In this document: positions 24,173 through 29,061 of the stretch, in pieces
Layout: every line of letters begins with the position of its first letter
How positions within the stretch are numbered: the first letter of the stretch is position 1
Origin: Candidatus Bipolaricaulota bacterium
Lineage (GTDB): Bacteria > Bipolaricaulota > Bipolaricaulia > M55B111
Reading direction: 5' to 3'
Length of the DNA stretch: 29,061 nt
NCBI GenBank assembly: GCA_018334615.1
Contig: JAGXLP010000003.1
Span: 1-29,061 of the forward strand
Position numbers and translations under genes: made by a program
The notes under the pieces: model-generated
What the model was told of the DNA's origin: nothing
Database searches by the model: none
What the model saw: the letters and a program-made list of their open reading frames with translations, nothing else

Positions 24173-24417
24173 CTACTAAAATAATAATATAAGTAAAAGG
24201 ATTTATAAACTTTACGGTTTTTTCAAAGTTACTAGACGTATTCATCTACCTATTGAGAAAAATGAGTAAAGATTTGTAATATTATACCTGGCAAACACCA
24301 AAATTTGAAGTACATTTTTAACTAATGAACCGAGGTCTTAAATAGAGTGAATAAGTTTTACCTTTCCTTCGGAGAGGATCACTCAGGGACTTGTAGACTG
24401 GCCAATTTAAAGTTCTC
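24173..24417. promoter_or_regulatory. AT-rich promoter region of the AbiE pair
   Basis: This 245-base region upstream of abiEi contains ATAATAATATAAGTAAAAGG next to the start codon. On the minus strand this gives TTTATA and TATTAT boxes with about 17 bases between them. No further gene was found. AbiEi proteins bind inverted repeats in such regions; none is clear enough to name here. Confidence 0.3.
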
Positions 24418-24555
24418 TCAGTGGTGAACAAGCCCGGATTCTTTGAGGATATAAAACGCTCTGCAGTTTGTACAGCGAAAGAAACCTCCTCCTTTTTTTA
24501 ACCTCGTCCCGCATCTTTTGTAATTCGGATTATCTAGTTCCCACACTTTAACCAT
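24418..24555 (-). CDS. Small zinc-ribbon-like protein, 45 residues
   Basis: The ATG at 24555 follows AGAGGTGA by five bases, a strong ribosome site that supports a real gene. The product starts MVKVWELDNPNYKRCGTRLK, continues KGGGFFRCTNCRAFYILKES, and ends GLVHH. FRCTNC is a zinc knuckle. The first knuckle shows RCGTRL with a single cysteine where CxxCG would be expected, so either two residues were lost or metal is held differently. Small zinc ribbons of this kind are common and mostly uncharacterised. It lies between the AbiE pair and the IS21 element on the same strand as both. Confidence 0.55.
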   Translation of the reverse strand: MVKVWELDNPNYKRCGTRLKKGGGFFRCTNCRAFYILKESGLVHH

Positions 24556-24567
24556 TCAGTTCACCTC

Positions 24568-24735
24568 TCAACTTTTTAATCTACTCTTCGCCTGGTTTGA
24601 TCCCTTATTTCGCGTAAACTTACTGTTAGTCCTACACCTGCCGTGTTGGTACCATAAGGTTTGATAATTTCTAAATTCTCCTTTGGCGGTTACCGTTCCA
24701 ACCTGTTGTCTGACCACCTTCTCAGTTGGCTTGAT
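24568..24735 (-). pseudogene. Open fragment abutting the IS21 left end
   Basis: The minus-strand frame is open from the IS21 border to TGA at 24568-24570, with no start of its own. It reads KPTEKVVRQQVGTVTAKGEF, then RNYQTLWYQHGRCRTNSKFT and a basic tail. It could be the end of a gene interrupted by the IS21 insertion, but no matching upstream part is seen beyond 27182. The family is not recognised. Confidence 0.25.
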
Positions 24736-24815
24736 TGTCTTTGGCAACTAATTTTTGCAGAAAACGGCAACTAAAAAGTGCAGAGCATCCTGATCGTTTA
24801 ATTTCTTCAAACCCT

Positions 24816-25590
24816 CTAACTCGTAAGACCATTGTTCGTTAGTTTGTAACTATCATCTGAACTCTCCTTCCGGTTACCCATAGCCTCTTTGAACCGGAAG
24901 CTCTCTCCGCTAAAGGACAATATGTGTCCGTGGTGAATAACTCTGTCTAACAGTGCTGCCGTCAGGTGCTCGTCTCCGAATACTTCGTTCCACCTTCCGA
25001 ACTCCAGGTTGGAAGTCACGATAATTGATTGATGTTCATAACTTTTAGATATTACCGAGAAAAGTAGCTGTGATCCCTTCTTGTTAAAGGGTATGTAGCC
25101 CAGCTCGTCTAGTATGAAGAGATCTGCCTTTTCGATCTTACCCATCAGTTTCTTCTCCTCGCCGTCCTCGTGTTTTTCCAGTAACTCGTTGGTAAGTTCC
25201 GCTGCCCGGTAGAAGGCGACACGTTTGCCCTGCATACAGGCTTTAATGCCTAAGGCAGTAGCCAGATGTGTCTTACCGGTACCTACCAACCATAAGTACG
25301 TTTTCTTTTCTTTCGATGAAGTCCAGTGAGATTAGAGCCTCCTTATCGACACTTTCCGGGAATGTAATCGGGGAGAAGTCGTAATCCTCCAGCGTCTTTG
25401 CCACCGGGAATCCGGCCTGCTTTATCAATCTATCTGCCTTTCTTGATCGTCGCTTCTTTAACGCTAGTTCTAGTAGGTCAGTTAAGTACTGGTCCGGCTC
25501 ATTAAACTGGACTTCAGTTGTCAGATCCTGAAGGTTGCCTACTCTGAATTCCTTGCAAAGCTCCCTTAGTCTACTCATGGTAACTGACAC
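24816..25590 (-). pseudogene. istB: IstB helper ATPase of IS21, frameshifted at the P-loop
   Basis: Two frames together give a full IstB. The first (25273-25590) runs to FIERKENVLMVG and then leaves frame. The second (24816-25289) resumes at GTGKTHLATALG and holds Walker B LFILDELGYIPF and TSNLEFGRWNEVFGDEHLTA. At the junction only one base stands between the GGT codon and GTGKT, where two codons are needed for GxxGTGKT, so five bases are missing. The P-loop and the frame are both lost. IstB binds ATP and directs target choice by IstA, so the element is unlikely to transpose on its own. The start is GTG 25590 or ATG 25578; both overlap the istA end, as usual in IS21. Confidence 0.85.
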
Positions 25591-27046
25591 CTTCCGGGCG
25601 TAGTCGGTCGTATATGGTCAAGGTGGGGCCTGGATTCGTTGCTGGTTTTGCTTCTTGGTTACCGTAGGCGAGTATCGCCTTTAGGTACTCCTTCTCCAGT
25701 TTGTTCTCTTCGGCAGCCGTCTTGATCGCTTTATCGATCTCGGACATCTCGTAATCTTTCAGGAGGTTAATTAGTACTTTTATTCTCTCTCGTCTGGCCG
25801 TAAGATCTTCCGGTAAGAGATACTCTTTTGTGGCCGCGGGCAACGCCTGCAGGTATGCGGCCTGTTCGATTGCCCGCGGCTTCGTCTTAAATATCTTAAG
25901 CTCTTCTATCCAGTCGATATCATCTACCCTTTTGGGAACGTACTTTCTCGGTAGTGTCGTTAGTTTCTTTTCACCGTATTCGTCGTAGACTACTATTTTA
26001 TTCCAGTATATTTTAAGGAAGAGGTTCTGTTTCGGATGAGCGCTACCTACGTGGTAGGTCTCATCACCTACTTTGATCTCGCCGTACTTGTTGGCCACTT
26101 TTGTATCCGTCCTCACTACTTCAAACTCTTCTGTCGGCAACTTTAACAGAGAGTCCAGGTCGTACTTGAAGAGTTGGGAGATTAATTCGTCCTTTTCGTA
26201 ATGGTCGCGATCTCTGTCCGCGGCCATCTCGGCCTTCAAATTATCGTTGAATTCAGCTACATCGGAGATGAGTGGAGGCGGGCTCATCCAGTTTCTACGT
26301 ACGTAGCCAACTTTACCTTCGACGTGTCCCTTTTCGTGTCCCTCGCCCACGTTACAGAAGTTGGCGCCAAATCTGTAGTGCCACTTGAATGCGGTAAAGG
26401 CCTTGGTCAACTTGCGCTTGGTTCCCTTTAGCACGTCAGTTACTGCTGAAGACAAATTGTCAAACCACAGTACTTTTGGTACACCACCCAGTTCGTTGAA
26501 GATATCTTTTAGCGCTTCAAGGAAACACTCTATGTTTTCTGCCGGGGTAACCCGGGCCAATTGTGCGTTGGAATGGGGGAAGGTAACGACCAGGTACGGG
26601 TAGGTGTGAAGTTTTCTCGTCTCCGGGTGGACCCCCTTAAATTCCCCGAAGTCGACCTGGGCCGTGCCGGGCTCGTGAGTTAGTTTTACGTACTGGGTTT
26701 TGGCAGCATCAATTAACTCTTGTCTCCGCTTACTTACGTAGCGTCTTATGGTCCTAGCCGATCCGGAGTAGTCGGTGCGTTCCTTTAACTGTTGATAGAT
26801 GGCCTTGGCGGTTCTACGTTGCTTCCTTGGCGCCAACATGTCCTCGGCCAGCCAGGCATCAACTACCTCTGTATATGGTCCCATTACGGGACGAATGCGC
26901 TTCTGCTTGGGACGGTCTTCGGTATTTAGGTCCCCATCGGCGTACTTCTTTGCCGTACGCCAGCTTATTCCTAACGTGTCTGCAATGTCGGTTATGCTTT
27001 CTTCGTCCTCTTCTCTTAATTGCTTGATTTAGTTAATCTGTGTCAT
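25571..27046 (-). pseudogene. istA: IstA transposase of IS21 with a nonsense codon near the start
   Basis: The natural start is ATG 27046, preceded by GGAGAGGATG. Codon 6 is TAA (27029-27031); a CAA-to-TAA change would explain it. The frame then stays open to 25571. It covers a helix-turn-helix (ESITDIADTLGISWRTAKKY), a second DNA-binding region, and the DDE core: AQVDFGEF, VLWFDNLSSAV, and the Glu in EKGHVEGKVGYVRRN. The part from Met 26884 on is 437 residues long and intact but lacks the first helix-turn-helix. IstA does the strand transfer. Loss of the N-terminus should impair end binding unless the stop is read through or translation restarts. Confidence 0.85.
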
Positions 27047-27182
27047 GTTTAACATCCTCTCCTGCCTCCTGTGTGATGTTTTTCAGGAGGCTATTTTAGG
27101 ATGCCTTCGGGTGGAATTACGACAAATTTCCACCTCTGCATTTTTAGTTGCCGTTTTGTGTATTTTTATTTTGCCAAAAACA

Positions 27183-27563
27183 GGTCAACCTGTTTCACAC
27201 GATTTTCTCATTCAGAGGGCTCTAATTGTCATTAATACCATGTTAGTTATACATCTTATACCATAACTAGTTTTATCTAAAGCATTTTATTGACGGATCC
27301 ACTTTTTGTGACAAACCTCAAGACATACAATTACTTTGTTGACTAAAATATGATTGTTGAATAATTATTAAACACCGGGTATTTAGTAAACACGTAAACA
27401 TCCGACCAGATCTCGTTCAATTACTACCCATAATTTGTTGAATGCTGCAGAAGTCTGACTTCTTGAAGGCATTTTTACAATTTGTATTTCCTCTATAGTT
27501 AAATCGCTTCCTAATGTCTCCTTTTAGAGCTGGCTTTCCACCTAAAAAGCCTTCAGCTAATAT
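27183..27563. other. 381-base gap with decayed coding traces
   Basis: No intact gene. On the minus strand 27411-27555 is open in one frame with AEGFLGGKPALKGD, and an overlapping frame (about 27385-27523) contains LGSDLTIEEIQIVKM, then AAFNKLWVVIERDLVG. The switch between frames suggests a frameshifted small gene. GGKPALKGD resembles the start of DUF433-type antitoxins (GKPVIKGTR), but the rest does not follow that family closely. It lies directly downstream, in transcription order, of the gene split by repeat C. Confidence 0.3.
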
Positions 27564-27962
27564 TTATTCAAGCTGATGCTCGAGGTAGTTCTGAATAGTA
27601 GAGTTTACCAAAACTTGCCGAGAAAGCCCCGTAGCTTGCTGCGGGGATGAATCGGCTGGTTTTTGTCCAGCACTCACTTGAGATATGATGCTTGGTCAAG
27701 TTATCGTTAGCTTAGCCTATTTGGGCTAAGTTGACCTGAAATTAGTAGGACTTTTTTAACCAAGTACCTCTCCTCAAGTGAGTGCTGGGTCAATTCCCGG
27801 TTGTTAAGTTAAAGGTCCTGTTGTTAATGTGTTTTTTCAAGCCCCGTGGCTTGCTGCAGGGTAATTGACTTTATCGAATTCCGGCTTGGAAGAGGTCAAA
27901 CGATCTAAAGCTCTGTCCCAATAAGCCCTAATGTCTTCGGTTTGATCAAAAAATTTATTCAT
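27564..27962 (-). pseudogene. Small gene after abiEi-like, split by repeat C
   Basis: The ATG at 27962 lies 8 bases past the abiEi-like stop. The product MNKFFDQTEDIRAYWDRALD, then RLTSSKPEFDKV, is followed by repeat-derived residues NYPAASHGA and a stop at 27837-27839. If the 261 bases after AGTCAA up to GGTAAA are removed, the frame continues as NSTIQNYLEHQLE to a TAA at 27564-27566, giving a 45-residue protein. The protein is charged and helical in character, family unknown. It is not an AbiEii toxin by motif. It could be an accessory gene of the neighbouring system or a trimmed remnant of a larger partner. Confidence 0.5.
27604..27870 (-). repeat. 267-bp structured dispersed repeat, copy C
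   Basis: Third copy, in opposite orientation to A and B and of identical length. The innermost hairpin CTTAGCC (27711-27717) / GGCTAAG (27724-27730) is fully Watson-Crick where copy A has A-T and copy B a G-T pair. The 16-bp outer stem is perfect, CCAGCACTCACTTGAG with CTCAAGTGAGTGCTGG. Both end hairpins have nearly the same sequence in this copy (CAGCAAGC-C/T-ACGGGGCTT). It lies inside the small gene after the second abiEi-like gene. Confidence 0.85.
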
Positions 27963-27969
27963 GTCTATT

Positions 27970-28803
27970 TCATCGCCCCTGGCTCCACTTAATTAATTTC
28001 TCTTCTGGCACATTTACCTTAACTCTCCATTTTCTTCTAAGCGTCCCTTTATCTTCCTTGGTGGTATCCAGCAGCGCAAAACCCGTCGTGAAATTGTCCT
28101 CAATTTTTTCCTTAAGCCTTTTTGACAATTCAAACTCCAGTAAATCTAGAAGGTACAACAATCTTTTCAGCACAGAGCCGTTATTTAACTTTACAGCGTA
28201 CTCCACAAGCTTCTCCATGGATATTTCACCTTCTGCATTTACAAATGCTTTGCCTACCTCTTCTAAGCCCCCGCTGTATTTCAAGTGGTCAAGAGAGTCT
28301 ACTAAAGTTTTCTCCGGAGAGGAAATTCTAATTTCTCCCCCGGCAAAAGAATATTTCTTGAATCCGAAAAACTTATTCTCGGTCAAAGTCACGAATTTAT
28401 AATCTACTCCGTGTAACTCTAAATCTCTTTTTCTTTTCGTGGTTGCTACAAAAACCGTATAAGGAACCTGTTCCGTGAGATCGTGAAAGTTCAGCGCTGA
28501 CCAGTACCCAACATAATATGGATCGATTAACTGAGAAGCGATAAGAAACTCGTGTTCCGTATATACCCCCTTTTCCCCTGCCTCAAGAGGGACAATAAGG
28601 TATTTACCCCGATCAATTCTCTCCAACCACTTCTTCTTCGATAAATCCGAAGCAATCCTTTTGGCATTGTCATGAGAACAATCAACGGTGCTCTGGATAT
28701 CTTCAATAGTTATAAAGCGCTTGCCGGAGGAAGACAGTTTCGCCAAAGTATATGTTTCCTTCTTGGATAATCCTTTTTTAAAATCCTCAGTTTTATTTTT
28801 CAT
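27970..28803 (-). CDS. AbiEi-like antitoxin, without an AbiEii partner
   Basis: 277 residues. A winged-helix N-terminus (RFITIEDIQSTVDCSHDNAK, then RIASDLSKKKWLERIDRGKY) is followed by YYVGYWSALNFHDLTEQVPY, the AbiEi-type C-terminal region, and by SSPEKTLVDSLDHLKYSGGL, which matches the corresponding block of the intact AbiEi at 23369-24172. It is therefore a diverged paralogue and not a recent duplicate. It should be a DNA-binding antitoxin or autoregulator. The expected AbiEii gene does not follow; instead a small split gene and repeat C do. The start ATG 28803 has only a weak ribosome site (AGTGGTAAT). It may be an orphan antitoxin that cross-acts with the other AbiE pair. Confidence 0.8.
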   Translation of the reverse strand: MKNKTEDFKKGLSKKETYTLAKLSSSGKRFITIEDIQSTVDCSHDNAKRIASDLSKKKWLERIDRGKYLIVPLEAGEKGVYTEHEFLIASQLIDPYYVGYWSALNFHDLTEQVPYTVFVATTKRKRDLELHGVDYKFVTLTENKFFGFKKYSFAGGEIRISSPEKTLVDSLDHLKYSGGLEEVGKAFVNAEGEISMEKLVEYAVKLNNGSVLKRLLYLLDLLEFELSKRLKEKIEDNFTTGFALLDTTKEDKGTLRRKWRVKVNVPEEKLIKWSQGR

Positions 28804-28959
28804 ATTACCACTTTACGCTCCAACTGTTACAATTTATGTTCAATTAGTGATTATTATTATCACTATATTTACTTAGATGTTAACATAAAGCCACCAAAAA
28901 TAAAACCTTACTTAAGTAGCTAATTCTAACTTGGATTCAAAAAATAACTCTATCAAGAC

Positions 28960-29061
28960 TTACTTTCGGTACCTTTGCTTGTAGTCTTCAAAATCCCAAT
29001 CATCAAAGAATTTCTGCGCTGCTTTTCGTCCCGAACGGAAAAGTTTGCGTCTATCCTCTTT
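28960..29061 (-). CDS. Unknown protein, C-terminal 33 residues (start outside the window)
   Basis: The minus-strand frame is open from the window edge to TAA at 28960-28962 and ends with RKAAQKFFDDWDFEDYKQRY and RK. The residues are strongly charged and aromatic. The family is not recognised and the piece is too short to assign. The 28804-28959 stretch between it and the abiEi-like start is AT-rich and probably holds that gene's promoter. Confidence 0.45.
   Translation of the reverse strand, partial: KEDRRKLFRSGRKAAQKFFDDWDFEDYKQRYRK

Larger units (their letters stand above)
24736..27182 (-). mobile_element. IS21-family insertion sequence, defective
   Basis: A 2447-bp element with istA and istB on the minus strand. 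The ends are inverted repeats beginning TGT: left TGTCTTTGGCAACTAAT (24736 onward) and right, read inward, TGTTTTTGGCAAAAT (27182 backward). Each is followed by AAAACGGCAACTAAAAA, so similarity runs for about 45 bases (24736-24782 and 27137-27182). TG/CA termini and internal repeated motifs fit IS21. No target-site duplication is visible next to these borders. Both genes carry disabling changes, so this copy could move only if helped by another. Confidence 0.85.

Noticed and set aside
24195..24215. TTTATAAA upstream of abiEi as an archaeal TATA box
   Set aside because: The rest of the window has bacterial promoters, Shine-Dalgarno sites, signal peptides and a LacI regulator; AT-rich sequence alone explains it.
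24725..27195. Target-site duplication around the IS21 element
   Set aside because: The bases outside TGT...ACA (CTTGAT on the left, GGTCAA on the right) do not match over 4-8 bases.

Overview
This is a bacterial chromosome segment. It has Shine-Dalgarno sites before most genes, a LacI-family regulator with a -35/-10 promoter, and secretory signal peptides. No rRNA, tRNA or CRISPR array was seen. The secreted right-handed beta-helix protein, the sugar ABC cluster and the many decayed insertion sequences would suit an uncultured lineage such as Bipolaricaulota (Acetothermia). That placement is a guess from protein style, not a demonstrated assignment.

Left part (1-14700). The tail of an aldo/keto reductase is followed by an intergenic region holding copy A of a 267-bp repeat. 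Next comes a plus-strand carbohydrate locus: LacI regulator, extracellular sugar-binding protein, two MalF/MalG-type permeases, a small polytopic membrane protein, a GH38 alpha-mannosidase and a GH13 alpha-glucosidase. A GH31 alpha-glucosidase converges on it from the minus strand. The cluster reads as uptake of an alpha-linked oligosaccharide and its hydrolysis in the cytoplasm under LacI control. The transporter ATPase is not in the window. A secreted beta-helix protein follows on the minus strand.

Middle (14700-20100). A three-gene block (DUF1841-like protein, SNF2-family helicase, SWIM zinc-finger protein) is bracketed by two direct 90-bp repeats. About half of each repeat resembles an end of the IS21 element found further right.

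Right part (20100-29061). This is an accessory region of nucleotidyltransferase-type toxin-antitoxin genes and transposon debris. It holds an orphan MNT gene whose 3' end is overwritten by repeat copy B, a DDE transposase remnant, a methyltransferase, an ISXO2/IS1595 remnant with an in-frame stop, a complete AbiEi/AbiEii pair, and a 45-residue zinc-ribbon-like ORF. It continues with an IS21 element in which both istA and istB are broken, repeat copy C inside a small gene, a second AbiEi-like gene without its partner, and the tail of an unknown gene at the right edge.

The most interesting signal is the 267-bp element. Its three copies are exactly equal in length, each follows AGTCAA, they share a nested inverted-repeat fold with one compensatory base-pair change, and two of them lie in toxin-antitoxin-type genes. 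It looks like a non-autonomous IS200/IS605-type element or another mobile structured element.
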